From positions 7,130,001 through 7,194,000 of the forward strand of contig NZ_CP113264.1 in assembly GCF_026642255.1 (NCBI RefSeq): a stretch of 64,000 nucleotides of DNA, read 5' to 3'. The stretch comes from Streptomonospora nanhaiensis (lineage in GTDB: Bacteria; Actinomycetota; Actinomycetes; Streptosporangiales; Streptosporangiaceae). Within the stretch, counting starts at the first letter, position 1. Each line of letters starts with the position of its first letter. The notes below the pieces were generated by a model. It had not been told where the DNA came from and did not search any database. It saw only the letters and a list, made by a program, of their open reading frames with translations. Positions 48,064 through 56,773 of this stretch are shown one piece after another. The translations under genes were made by a program, and so were the position numbers.

Positions 48064-48921
48064 ATGAGGCTTGGTGAAGGCGTACGCAAGATCGAACGGA
48101 ACGACGGACTCGACCCCGCGGTCTCCCTGTTCAAGCGGGTGGCGGGGCGCATCCCCCGCGGCCGGGCGCGCGACCTGCTGAACGGTGTGCAGCTCGGGCA
48201 CCCGGCCCACCCGATCCTGGTCCAGCTGCCCATCGGCGCGTGGATGTCGGCGGTCCTGCTCGACCTCCTGCCGGGGGACAACCGCCGGAGCGCCCACGCG
48301 CTGGTGAACACCGGACTGCTGGCCACCCTGCCCGCGGTGGTGAGCGGACTCGCCGACTGGTCGCAGCAGCACGAGAGGCAGCAGCGCGTGGGCGTGGTCC
48401 ACGCCGCGTCGAACGCCGCGGGGAGCCTGCTGTTCGCGTCCTCCTCCCTCGCCCGGGCGCGTGACCGCCAGGGCTGGGGGCGGGCCCTGGCCCTGGCGGG
48501 CATGGGGGCGGTCGCCCTCGGCGGCTCCCTCGGGGGACACATCGCCTACTACCGGGCGGGCGGCGCCAACAGCGCGGACCACCTGACCGACCTGGTGCCC
48601 GGCGGCTGGCACGACCTCGGCCCGCTCGACGGGTTCGACGAGGGGGAGCCCGTGCGCGCCTCGCTGGGCGACGTGCCGGTCGTGGTGGTCCGGACGGGGG
48701 ACGCCGTGCGGGCGGTGCTGGGGACGTGCACGCACATGGGGGCCCCGCTCGCGGACGGCTCCGTCGTGGACGGGTGCCTGCGCTGCCCCTGGCACGGGAG
48801 CGAGTTCGACATGGACGACGGGTCGGTCGTCCACGGTCCGGCGACCGCCGGGCTGGAGACCCTGGAGACGTCCGTCACCGGCGGGACCGTGCGGGTCCGC
48901 CACCTTCCGCCCGACGCCTGA
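48064..48921 (+). CDS. DUF2231 membrane domain fused to a Rieske 2Fe-2S domain
   Basis: A 285-residue protein. The N-terminal half (about 45-170) is a DUF2231 four-helix membrane unit: GHPAHPILVQLPIGAWMSAV, ALVNTGLLATLPAVVSGLAD and ALAGMGAVALGGSLGGHIAY. The C-terminal half (about 195-285) is a Rieske domain with C-x-H and C-x2-H ligands in CTHMGAPLAD and CLRCPWHGSEF. It probably passes electrons at the membrane, but partner enzymes are not in the window. ATG 48064 was chosen as start; a PadR gene follows 28 bases after the stop. Confidence 0.88.
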   Translation: MRLGEGVRKIERNDGLDPAVSLFKRVAGRIPRGRARDLLNGVQLGHPAHPILVQLPIGAWMSAVLLDLLPGDNRRSAHALVNTGLLATLPAVVSGLADWSQQHERQQRVGVVHAASNAAGSLLFASSSLARARDRQGWGRALALAGMGAVALGGSLGGHIAYYRAGGANSADHLTDLVPGGWHDLGPLDGFDEGEPVRASLGDVPVVVVRTGDAVRAVLGTCTHMGAPLADGSVVDGCLRCPWHGSEFDMDDGSVVHGPATAGLETLETSVTGGTVRVRHLPPDA

Positions 48922-48949
48922 CGTCCCCGGACCTTCCTAGAATGCGCTC

Positions 48950-49489
48950 ATGTCCCTGCCCCACGCGATCCTGACCGCCCTGCTCGAGAAGCCGTCCTCC
49001 GGGCTGGAGCTGACCCGCCGCTTCGACCGCTCGATCGGGTACTTCTGGTCGGCGACCCACCAGCAGATCTACCGGGAGCTGGGCAAGCTCGAGAAGGCGG
49101 GGCTGATCAGGGCCCTGGACGGCGAGGGGCCGACCCGGGGGCAGAAGAAGGAGTACGAGGTCCTGCCCTCGGGCCGGGAGGAGCTGGAGCGGTGGGTCGG
49201 CGTGCGCGAGGACCCGCGCGCGCCCCGCGACCCCCTGCTGCTGCGCCTGCGCGCGACGGGCGTCGTGGGGGTCGGCGGGGACATGGTGGACGAGCTGCGC
49301 CGCCACCGCGCGCTGCACCGGGAGCGGCTGGCCGAGTACCGGGAGTTCGAGAGGCGCGACGCGGCGCGCGGCCACGGGACCGAGCGGGACCGCGTGCACC
49401 GCCTGGTGCTCCAGGGCGGGATCGAGCTGGAGCTCTTCTGGCTCACCTGGCTCGACCGGGCCCTCGCCGACCTGGAGGGCGCCGGCTGA
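48950..49489 (+). CDS. PadR family transcriptional regulator
   Basis: A 179-residue regulator. The winged helix (1-80) reads LPHAILTALLEKPSSGLELT, GYFWSATHQQIYRELGKLE, GLIRALDGEG and KKEYEVLPSGREELERW, which is canonical for PadR. The C-terminal coiled domain (about 95-178) has VDELRRHRALHRERLAEYRE and a closing WLTWLDRALADL. PadR proteins repress detoxification genes until a small aromatic or drug binds. It may control the Rieske gene just upstream, or itself. No matching palindrome is evident in the 28-base gap. Confidence 0.92.
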   Translation: MSLPHAILTALLEKPSSGLELTRRFDRSIGYFWSATHQQIYRELGKLEKAGLIRALDGEGPTRGQKKEYEVLPSGREELERWVGVREDPRAPRDPLLLRLRATGVVGVGGDMVDELRRHRALHRERLAEYREFERRDAARGHGTERDRVHRLVLQGGIELELFWLTWLDRALADLEGAG

Positions 49490-49628
49490 GCCGCGTCCGC
49501 GGCGGAGGCCCCGGGCGGTCGCGGCGTTGCGGCCGTCCACGCGCCCCGGCGGCGCAGGGGCCGGGGCACGGCCCGGGTCGGGGCCGGACGCGCCCGGCGG
49601 AGCGGTACGCGCCCCGCTCCGCCTCCGC

Positions 49629-50927
49629 TCACCGGGGAGCGGGCGCCGCCGACTCCGACAGGTCCTCGGGCAGGCGCACGCGCGGCCGCAGCGGCACCAG
49701 CCGCGACTGCAGGACCATGGTCGCCGCCCCGATCGCGGGTGCCGTCGCCGCCGACGCGGACAGGCGCACCTCGACGGGGTGGCTGGCGCGGGCGAAGAAG
49801 GCGCCCTCCAGCTCGGACCTGATCGCGGGCAGGTAGACGGACCCCGCCACCGCCAGGCCCGGCCCCGTCAGCACGAGCAGGTCCAGGTCCATGACGTTGG
49901 CCAGCGTCCGCACCGCCGCCGCCAGGTACCGGGCGGAGCGCTCCAGGAGGGCGCGCGCGGTCGGCTCGCCGCGACGCGCGGCCCGGACCACGGCGGCGAA
50001 CTCCGCCGCCTCGGACCGCTCCGCGCGCCCGCCGCCCCCGGGGCCGTCCGTCGGGCCGCCGTCCGTGCCGCCGGCCCCCGCCGCCCCCAGCCCGGCGGCG
50101 CGCGCCAGTCCGGCGTCCGCACGCGCGGCACGCACCACCGCGGCGGGCCCGGCGAGCGCCTCGACGCATCCGCGCGCGCCGCACCAGCACGGCGGGCCGT
50201 CCACGTCCAGGCACACGTGCCCGATCTCCCCGGCGTTCCCGCTGGCCCCGTGGTAGGGGATGCCGTCGACCAGGATCCCGGCGCCGATGCCGGTCCCCAT
50301 GTACACGGCGGCGAAGACCGACGTCTCGCCGACGCCTCCGGACCAGTACTCGCCGAGCGCGGCGGCGGTCGCGTCGTTGCCGGGCACCACGGGCAGGCCG
50401 CAGGCCCTCTCCAGCTCCTCCGCCACGGGGAAGTGCGCCCAGTGCCGCATCGACGGCAGCGGCCTCGCGCCCCCGGTCGCGGAGACGAGCCCCACGCCCA
50501 GGACCCGGTCGCGCTCCACCCCGGCCCCCTCGACCAGCGAGTCGACCTGGCGGGCCGTCCGGGCGACCATCGCGGCGGGGTCGTCGCCGCCCGCGTCGGC
50601 CCTGGTCACCCTGGACACGACGGCGCCGGTGAGGTCGGTGAGCGCGTACGTGACGCCCATCGGGTCGAGGTGCACGCCGACGGCGTACCGGGCCCCGTGG
50701 TCGAGCTGGAGCAGCACGCGCGGCTTGCCCCCGGTCGACTCGGCGCGGCCGGTCTCGCGGACCAGGCCGTCGTCGATGAGCGCGCGGACGACCGTGGAGA
50801 TGGTCGCCCCGGTGAACCCGGTCGCGGCCACCAGCCCGGCCCGGCTGATGGTGCCCGCCGCCCGGATGACGTCGAGGACCGCCGCCCTGCTCGTGGTGTG
50901 GGGGGTGGCGCGTGATGGACCGCCCAA
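49629..50927 (-). CDS. ROK family transcriptional repressor
   Basis: A 432-residue repressor. An N-terminal winged helix (about 10-75) has AAVLDVIRAAGTISRAGLVA and GATISTVVRALIDDGLVRE. The ROK domain has YAVGVHLDPMGVTYALTDL and GTGIGAGILVDG, and the zinc motif ends CWCGARGCVE (preceded by GH at the usual distance). A Gly-rich insert of about 35 residues follows it. The start is a TTG at 50927 with GGAGG five bases upstream; no ATG or GTG fits. It is divergent from a beta-mannosidase, whose promoter carries an XylR-like half-site, so it probably represses mannoside use. Confidence 0.86.
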   Translation of the reverse strand: MGGPSRATPHTTSRAAVLDVIRAAGTISRAGLVAATGFTGATISTVVRALIDDGLVRETGRAESTGGKPRVLLQLDHGARYAVGVHLDPMGVTYALTDLTGAVVSRVTRADAGGDDPAAMVARTARQVDSLVEGAGVERDRVLGVGLVSATGGARPLPSMRHWAHFPVAEELERACGLPVVPGNDATAAALGEYWSGGVGETSVFAAVYMGTGIGAGILVDGIPYHGASGNAGEIGHVCLDVDGPPCWCGARGCVEALAGPAAVVRAARADAGLARAAGLGAAGAGGTDGGPTDGPGGGGRAERSEAAEFAAVVRAARRGEPTARALLERSARYLAAAVRTLANVMDLDLLVLTGPGLAVAGSVYLPAIRSELEGAFFARASHPVEVRLSASAATAPAIGAATMVLQSRLVPLRPRVRLPEDLSESAAPAPR

Positions 50928-51206
50928 GGGAACCTCCGCCGCTTCCGTGCCGTGGCGTCCGCGCGGGGAGCGGCCTCGGTGTACGCCCAGAGGCCCTGCC
51001 GCCGCGCCCCGGCGGGGCGCGTACCAGCGTACCGCCGCACGCGCCCCTCCCCCCGGGGGCGGTCGCCCGGCCCCCGGCAGGCGGCCCGCGACCGGGCATC
51101 CGGGGAGGCCGGCGCGGACCAGCCCGCGGGCCGATCGGCGGGGCGCAGGCCCCGTCCGTGAGCGGGGGCGCGGACCGCTCACCTCCGACGGGGTCACCGC
51201 ACCCCA

Positions 51207-51235
51207 TTGACTTAGTTAGTTCATCGAAGTAAGAA
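51207..51235 (+). promoter_or_regulatory. Promoter of the beta-mannosidase gene with ROK-type operator
   Basis: TTGACT (51207-51212) and TAAGAA (51230-51235) are exactly 17 bases apart. Across the spacer lies CTTAGTT-N9-AAGTAAG (51211-51233, one mismatch). Its left arm TTAGTTAGTT matches 9 of 10 bases of the XylR half-site TTAGTTTGTT. This AT-rich block stands out in GC-rich DNA and lies between the ROK gene and its probable target. Confidence 0.75.
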
Positions 51236-51328
51236 TCTCCGGAGTGGTCCGGCGCACATCGGCGCGCCCGGCCGCCGACGGCCCGCCTCCCCCGGGCGGC
51301 CGTCCCCACACCCCCGGAGAGGCAGAGG

Positions 51329-53830
51329 ATGATCCGCCGCACCCTGCATGACGGCTGGCTGCTGACGAGCGCCACCGGAACCGTCCCCGAGCACATCGCG
51401 GGGCGCTCCGTCCCGGCCCTGGTACCGGGAAGCGCGCACCTCGACCTGCTGGCCGCCGGGCTCATCCCGGACCCCTACCTCGACTCCAACGAGACCGAGC
51501 TGGCCTGGGCCCACCGCGTGGGCTGGCGCTACACCCTCACCTTCGACGCCGAGCAGGCCGCCCCCTCCGAACACGTGGACCTGGCCTTCGACGGCCTCGA
51601 CACCGTGGCCACCGTCGAGCTCAACGGGGTGGAGCTGGGGACCACCGCCAACATGCACCGCGGCTACCGCTTCCCCGTGGGCCGCGTCCTCCGCGAGGGC
51701 TCCAACGACCTCACCGTCTCGTTCCGGCCCGCGCTGGAGTACGCCGAGGAGGTCCGCGACGCACTCGGCGCGCGCCCCCACACCAACACCCACCCGTACA
51801 ACATGGTCCGCAAGATGGCCTGCTCCTTCGGATGGGACTGGGGCCCCGACTTCCAGACCGCGGGGATCTGGAAGCCCGTGCGCCTGGAGCGCTGGAGCAC
51901 CGCCCGCCTGGCCTCCGTCCGCCCGCTGGTCACCGTCGGCGAGGACGGCGTCGGCCGGGTCGAGGTCCACGCCGACGTCGAGCGCTCCCTCACCGAGGCC
52001 CCGGCCGCCCTCACCCTGACGGCCGAGGTCGCCGGGCACACGGCCACCGCGACCCTGGCCCCGGACGCCGACACCGGCGTCGTCGTCGTGGAGGTCCCCG
52101 ACGCCCGCCTGTGGTGGCCGGTCGGCTACGGCGACCACCCCCTGTACGACCTGGCCGTCACCCTCGCCCCGGGCGGCGACGCGTCCGCCGGCTCCGACGC
52201 CCCGGCGGCCCTGGACACGGCCGAACGCCGGATCGGCTTCCGCACCGTCACCGTGGACACCGAGCCCGACGAGCACGGCACCCCCTTCACCGTCACCGTC
52301 AACGGCAGGCCGATCTTCGTCAAGGGCGCCAACTGGATCCCCGACGACCACTTCCTCACCCGGATCACCCGCGACCGCCTCGCCCGGCGCGTGGACCAGG
52401 CCGTCGACGCGCACATGAACATGCTGCGCGTGTGGGGCGGCGGGATCTACGAGAGCGAGGACTTCTACGACGTCTGCGACGAGCGCGGCGTCCTCGTCTG
52501 GCAGGACTTCCTCCTCGCCTGCGCGGCCTACCCGGAGGAGGAGCCGCTGCGGAGCGAGTTCGAGGCCGAGGCACGCGAGAACGTCGCCCGCCTCACCTCG
52601 CACGCCTCGCTCGCCCTCTGGAACGGCGGCAACGAGAACCTCTGGGGCTTCATGGACTGGGGCTGGCAGGAGCAGCTCGGCGACCGCACCTGGGGCCACG
52701 GCTACTACACCGACCTCTTCCCCCGGATCGTCGCCGAACTCGACCCGACCCGCTTCTACTCCGCGGGCAGCCCGTACAGCCCCGGGTTCGCCCCGGACGA
52801 CGTCCACCCCAACGCCGAGGCGCACGGCACCCGCCACGAGTGGACCGTCTGGAACCAGACCGACTACCGGGCCTACCAGGACCACGTCCCCAGGTTCTGC
52901 TCCGAGTTCGGCTTCCAGGGCCCCCCGACCTGGACCACCCTCACCGACTGGGTGCACGACGAGCCGCTCACACCCACCTCGCCCGCCTTCCTCCTGCACC
53001 AGAAGGCCGAGGACGGCAACGGCAAGCTCGACCGGGGGTACTCGGCCCACCTGCACACCCCGCGCACCTTCGAGGACTGGCACTGGGCCACCCAGCTCAA
53101 CCAGGCCCGCGCGGTCGCCTTCGGCATCGAGCACTTCCGGTCCTGGTGGCCCCGCACCTCCGGGGCCCTCGTCTGGCAGCTCAACGACTGCTGGCCGGTG
53201 ACCTCCTGGGCGGCCGTGGACGGCGACGAGAGGCCCAAGCCCCTCTGGTACGCGCTCCGCCGCGCCTACGCGCCCCGCATGCTCACCGTCCAGCCCAGGG
53301 ACGGGCGCCTCGTCGTCATCGCCGTCAACGACACCGACGAACCCTGGACGGGCCCCCTCGACCTGCGGCGCCAGGGCTTCGGGGGCGAGGTGCTCCACAC
53401 CGGGAACGCACAGATCTCCGTGCCGCCCCGCTCGACCGCCGAGGTCGAGCCGGAACGGCTGCTCCTTGCCCCCGCCGACCCCGACCGGGAGGTCTTCGTG
53501 GCCGCGTCCGGGGAGGTGCGCGTCGTCCACACGTTCCGGGAGGACCGCCACCTGGCCTACGACCCCGAGGCCCTGACCGCCGTGGCGGTCCCCGTCCCGG
53601 GCGGCTACCGGGTGGACGTGCGCGCGTCCTCGTTCGCCCGCGACGTCTCGGTGCTCGCCGACCGGGCGGCCCGCGACGCCGAGGTGGACGACATGCTCGT
53701 GGACCTGCTGGCCGGGGAGACGCACAGCTTCACGGTGCGGACCGGGGCGGAGATCGACCCCCTCTCGCTGACCACGGCGCACGTCCTCCGCTCGGCGAAC
53801 ACGCCGCACGCGTCGGCGAAACAGGTCTGA
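51329..53830 (+). CDS. Glycoside hydrolase family 2 beta-mannosidase
   Basis: An 833-residue cytoplasmic enzyme (no signal peptide). A GH2 sugar-binding domain (1-190, with AFDGLDTVATVELNGVELG and GWDWGPDFQTAGIWKPV) is followed by immunoglobulin-like domains, a TIM barrel and a C-terminal beta domain. The acid/base is E436 in WNGGNENLWG and the nucleophile E526 in FCSEFGFQG. FGWDWGP and the spacing are those of GH2 beta-mannosidases, which release mannose from the non-reducing end of imported mannosides. ATG 51329 has GGAGAGGCAGAGG upstream. The stop overlaps the LacI-type gene as TGATG. Confidence 0.93.
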   Translation: MIRRTLHDGWLLTSATGTVPEHIAGRSVPALVPGSAHLDLLAAGLIPDPYLDSNETELAWAHRVGWRYTLTFDAEQAAPSEHVDLAFDGLDTVATVELNGVELGTTANMHRGYRFPVGRVLREGSNDLTVSFRPALEYAEEVRDALGARPHTNTHPYNMVRKMACSFGWDWGPDFQTAGIWKPVRLERWSTARLASVRPLVTVGEDGVGRVEVHADVERSLTEAPAALTLTAEVAGHTATATLAPDADTGVVVVEVPDARLWWPVGYGDHPLYDLAVTLAPGGDASAGSDAPAALDTAERRIGFRTVTVDTEPDEHGTPFTVTVNGRPIFVKGANWIPDDHFLTRITRDRLARRVDQAVDAHMNMLRVWGGGIYESEDFYDVCDERGVLVWQDFLLACAAYPEEEPLRSEFEAEARENVARLTSHASLALWNGGNENLWGFMDWGWQEQLGDRTWGHGYYTDLFPRIVAELDPTRFYSAGSPYSPGFAPDDVHPNAEAHGTRHEWTVWNQTDYRAYQDHVPRFCSEFGFQGPPTWTTLTDWVHDEPLTPTSPAFLLHQKAEDGNGKLDRGYSAHLHTPRTFEDWHWATQLNQARAVAFGIEHFRSWWPRTSGALVWQLNDCWPVTSWAAVDGDERPKPLWYALRRAYAPRMLTVQPRDGRLVVIAVNDTDEPWTGPLDLRRQGFGGEVLHTGNAQISVPPRSTAEVEPERLLLAPADPDREVFVAASGEVRVVHTFREDRHLAYDPEALTAVAVPVPGGYRVDVRASSFARDVSVLADRAARDAEVDDMLVDLLAGETHSFTVRTGAEIDPLSLTTAHVLRSANTPHASAKQV

Positions 53831-54690
53831 TGGGCCGTCCCGAACCCGTCGGCGCGGTCGGGCTGGTCCTGGCCCGGCCGCGCCGCCTGCTCAGCGCGGA
53901 ACCGTTCTTCATGGAGTTCGTCGCCGGGATCGAGGAGCGCGTGGCCGCCCGCGACATGGCGTTCCTGCTGCACCTGGTGACCGACGCGGACGCCGAGGAG
54001 GCCACCTACCGCCGGTGGGCGGAGCGGCGCCTGGTCGACGCGGTGGTCGTGGTCAACCTCGCTGCGGAGGACGCGAGGCCCGCCCTCCTGCGCGGGCTCG
54101 GCCTGCCGACGGTGCTGGCGGGCGTCCAGGAGCCCGACCCCCCGGGCGCCCCGGCGGTCCGCACCGACCACGTGACCCCGGTCCGGGAGGCCCTGGCACG
54201 CCTCCTGGACCTGGGGCACCGGCGGATCGCCCGGGTGTCCGGGCCCGCCCGGCTGCTGCACACCCGTGCCCGCACCGCGGCCCTCGCCGAGGGCTGCCGC
54301 CGGGCCGGGATCGCCGCCCCCGTCGTCCTGGAGGGCGACTACTCGCACGAGGAGGGCGCACGGCTCACCCGGGAACTGCTCGGCCGCGAGCGGCCCCCGA
54401 CGGCGATCCTGTACGACAACGACGTCATGGCCGTCTCCGGCCTGGAGGCCGCCCGCGACATGGGCGTCTCCGTCCCCGGGCAGGTCAGCATGGTCGCGTG
54501 GGACGACTCGACCCTGTGCCGCCTGTCCTCTCCGGCGCTGACCAGCGTGAGCGTGGACGTCTACCGGTACGGGACGGAGGTCGGCGCGTCTGCGCTGGAG
54601 TGCGCCGACGGCCTCCCCGTCGCGGAGCGGTGGTCTCCCGCGGCGGCCTTCGCGGCCCGCGGGAGCACGGGCCCGGCCCCCGCCCCGTAG
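53830..54690 (+). CDS. LacI-type ligand-binding protein without a DNA-binding domain
   Basis: A 286-residue protein that matches only the periplasmic-binding-type core of LacI/GalR regulators: VGLVLARPRRLLSAEPFFME, FVAGIEERVAARDMAFLLHL, LGHRRIARVSGPARLLHTRA, PPTAILYDNDVMAVSGLEAA and VSMVAWDDSTLC. The usual 55-residue helix-turn-helix and hinge are absent: the start ATG is fixed by its TGATG overlap with the mannosidase stop, leaving no room. No signal peptide is present, so it is not an exported binding protein. It may sense a mannoside in the cytoplasm and modify a partner regulator. A 10-bp-stem terminator follows. Confidence 0.8.
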   Translation: MGRPEPVGAVGLVLARPRRLLSAEPFFMEFVAGIEERVAARDMAFLLHLVTDADAEEATYRRWAERRLVDAVVVVNLAAEDARPALLRGLGLPTVLAGVQEPDPPGAPAVRTDHVTPVREALARLLDLGHRRIARVSGPARLLHTRARTAALAEGCRRAGIAAPVVLEGDYSHEEGARLTRELLGRERPPTAILYDNDVMAVSGLEAARDMGVSVPGQVSMVAWDDSTLCRLSSPALTSVSVDVYRYGTEVGASALECADGLPVAERWSPAAAFAARGSTGPAPAP

Positions 54691-54780
54691 CGGGAGGGCG
54701 CGGGCGGCGGGGCGGGCCGCCCGCGCCCCGGGCCGGGTACGGCCGGAAGGCCCGCCGCCCCGAACCCGCGGACGAGAAGA

Positions 54781-54804
54781 CCGCCCCCGGCGAACCGGGG
54801 GCGG
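54781..54804. terminator. Terminator of the mannosidase operon
   Basis: CCGCCCCCGG-CGAA-CCGGGGGCGG is a perfect 10-bp stem with a four-base loop, about 90 bases after the LacI-type stop. Confidence 0.75.
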
Positions 54805-55125
54805 TTGAGCGGTGACCTCGCACCCGGGGGCACCCTGCCCAGCGAAGCCGCCCTCGTCCGCCAGTACGACGTCTCCCGGGGGACGGCCCGTCAAGCCCTC
54901 TCCGCGCTGGAGGCAACCGGACTTGTCATCGCCGTCCACGGCAGGGGCCGGTTCGTCCAAGGGCCGGAAACTCCCACCGGCTGGCCCGGTACATGCGGAA
55001 CATGTTCGCTGGACGCGGGAGCTCGCGCGAGAACTGCTCGAAGGACCGCTTCCCCGTCGCTGGGCGCCCTCCTCTGGGGCAGCCGAACAGGTGCGCTCCC
55101 CGTACCCGCCCCTCGCCGCTGCTGA
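54805..55125 (+). pseudogene. Fused remnants of a GntR regulator and an HD-domain protein
   Basis: Immediately after the terminator one frame reads SGDLAPGGTLPSEAALVRQY, DVSRGTARQALSALEATGLV and VHGRGRFVQG, the latter three-quarters of a GntR winged helix with its first helix missing. From about 54975 a different frame reads VHAEHVRWTRELARELLEG, PLPRRWAPSSGAAEQVR, the opening of an actinobacterial HD-domain protein, which stops before the HD residues. Neither piece is functional. GntR (KorSA-type) genes are regular parts of actinomycete integrative conjugative elements, supporting a decayed element here. Confidence 0.6.
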
Positions 55126-55175
55126 CGGCGTCGCTGCGGTTCGTGGAACGGCGCCTGGCCGAGGATCGCGGCCCC

Positions 55176-56111
55176 TCACCCGATGTAGGTCGGCCCTCCG
55201 GCAAGGAAGTGCTCCACGCGCAAACGCATGGACCGGTCCATCCGGTAGCCGGTCAGCTCGTGCTTGGGCACCCAGACGACTTCCCTGGACTCGTCGCTCG
55301 GCGTGGGCTCACCCGCGAGCGGATATGCCGCGAACACGAGCGAGAACTCCTGCCGCGCTTCGCCGTCGCTCGTGTAGTAGATGATGTGCTTCGGGTCGCT
55401 GTAGATGCCGATGGTGCCGGTGATCACGCAGGTTATGCCGGTCACCTCCAGCGTCTTCCGAACGGCGGCGTCGGGCACGGAAGCGCCCAGACCCAGCGCA
55501 CCGCCAGGGACGGCCCAGTTGTCGTTGTCGGTACGGCGGATCATCAGCACCTCGTCGCGCTCGTTGACCACGAACACGTTCACCGACGGGACGAGATTGT
55601 TCGCCGTCGGGGCCTTGGGGTCGTCGTAGTAGTCGATCCGCTTGCCCACGGGTCTCTTTCCGGCTTCTTCAGCCGGCTGAGCCATCATCGTCCGCACCTG
55701 ATCGCGAACCGCATCAGGTGAGATGCCGAGGCCACGGAGCAACTTGGCTCCCGTTCCTCGCTTCTTACGCAGCAGCGCCAGAAGAACATGCTCCGGTTCG
55801 AGTTCGTCTGCTCCGGAGCTTCGAACCTCGGTCGCGGCGTGCTGAAAGGCCGTCGTTACTTCAGACGAGAACGGCAGATAACCCTCACCCGCGCCGCCCC
55901 TCCTGGGCTTGGTGATCTTGAGAACTTCGATCACAGCAGCATCGTCGCGAACGCCCAAGCCCACCAGGGTTTCGGCGGCGGCTCCCTCTCCGTCCGACAG
56001 GATTCCCAGCACCACATGCTCTGGCCCGATCACCTGGTGATTGAACCTCTTGGCCTCTTCCTGGGCGAAGACGACAACGCGCCGGGCGCGGGGGCTGAAC
56101 AGCTCGAACAT
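55176..56111 (-). CDS. Clp N-terminal repeat protein fused to a degenerate Nudix domain
   Basis: A 311-residue protein. Residues 1-145 hold two Clp-N repeats (FSPRARRVVVFAQEEAKRFN with GPEHVVLGILSDGEG; FSSEVTTAFQHAATEV with EPEHVLLALLRKKRG), as at the start of ClpC but without ATPase modules. Residues about 170-305 are a Nudix fold (VNVFVVNERDEVLMIRRTD, WAVPGGALGLGASVPDAAVR). The Nudix box is damaged: REUxEE reads RKTLEV and both upstream Glu are Gly, so only one of four key acids remains. It may bind rather than cleave. ATG 56111 has AGGAG upstream. The Pif immunity protein of pSAM2 also has a Nudix motif. Confidence 0.8.
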   Translation of the reverse strand: MFELFSPRARRVVVFAQEEAKRFNHQVIGPEHVVLGILSDGEGAAAETLVGLGVRDDAAVIEVLKITKPRRGGAGEGYLPFSSEVTTAFQHAATEVRSSGADELEPEHVLLALLRKKRGTGAKLLRGLGISPDAVRDQVRTMMAQPAEEAGKRPVGKRIDYYDDPKAPTANNLVPSVNVFVVNERDEVLMIRRTDNDNWAVPGGALGLGASVPDAAVRKTLEVTGITCVITGTIGIYSDPKHIIYYTSDGEARQEFSLVFAAYPLAGEPTPSDESREVVWVPKHELTGYRMDRSMRLRVEHFLAGGPTYIG

Positions 56112-56744
56112 GGCCGAGGCTCCTGGATCACTCACGAGGGGATGCTTGGTCCCCTACCTTCTCGTAGCTCTCCAGGCGGATGCCGAACAGGCTCCCGCCC
56201 AAGACGACTCCCATCGTCCTGGCGGTCAGCCCGCTCGCCCGTGCGCCTGCTCCTGGATCTGCTGCGACAGATGAGCCCATACTCCGTGCACCTGCTCACG
56301 GACCAGCTCCGGGGAAACACCGAGGCCGCGCAACACGGGAAGCGCCGCGCCGTGGTCCTCGTGGAGCAGACCGAGCAACAGGTGCTCCGTGTCGATGAAG
56401 TCGTGCCGCACCTGCAACGACTCGTACAGCGTCTGTTCCAGGGACTTCCTGGCGTCGGGGGAGAAGGGCAGGTAGGACCGGAAACGCCATCGTCCACGAC
56501 CACCGGTCCTGACCACCTCGGCCCGGACGGTTCCGTGGTCCAGGCTCAAGCTCCCCAGGACGCCGGCCGCGATCCCCGTTCCCTGCTTCAGCAGTCCGAG
56601 CAACAGGTGCTCGGTGCCGATGTGGTTGCGCCTGAGTTCCACGGCCTCTTCGCGCGCCAGGACGGTGACGTCCTTCGCCTGTTGGGTGAACCGATCGAAC
56701 ATGGTCAGGGCTCCTGGGTCGCTCAAGAGGGGATGCTCGGTCCG
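56112..56744 (-). repeat. Duplicated 5' leaders of the two Clp-N genes
   Basis: The 42 bases before each Clp-N gene (56112-56153 and 56703-56744) align without gaps and are about 83 percent identical by eye; both include the block GGATGCT and the shared GCTCCTGG, which is the ribosome site read from the other strand. The two genes therefore arose by tandem duplication that included the leader. Confidence 0.7.
56226..56702 (-). CDS. Clp N-terminal domain-containing protein
   Basis: A 158-residue protein made of two Clp-N repeats: MFDRFTQQAKDVTVLAREEA with GTEHLLLGLLKQGTG, and FSPDARKSLEQTLYESLQV with DTEHLLLGLLHEDHG. It has no ATPase or Nudix part. In ClpC/ClpA this domain receives substrates and adaptors, so a stand-alone version could act as an adaptor or decoy (inference). 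ATG 56702 has AGGAG eight to nine bases upstream; the longer frame to 56927 is not supported. It is paralogous to the neighbouring Clp-N/Nudix gene and shares its leader sequence. Confidence 0.82.
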   Translation of the reverse strand: MFDRFTQQAKDVTVLAREEAVELRRNHIGTEHLLLGLLKQGTGIAAGVLGSLSLDHGTVRAEVVRTGGRGRWRFRSYLPFSPDARKSLEQTLYESLQVRHDFIDTEHLLLGLLHEDHGAALPVLRGLGVSPELVREQVHGVWAHLSQQIQEQAHGRAG

Positions 56745-56773
56745 GACGAGGACATCACCGCGATGGCTGATCG

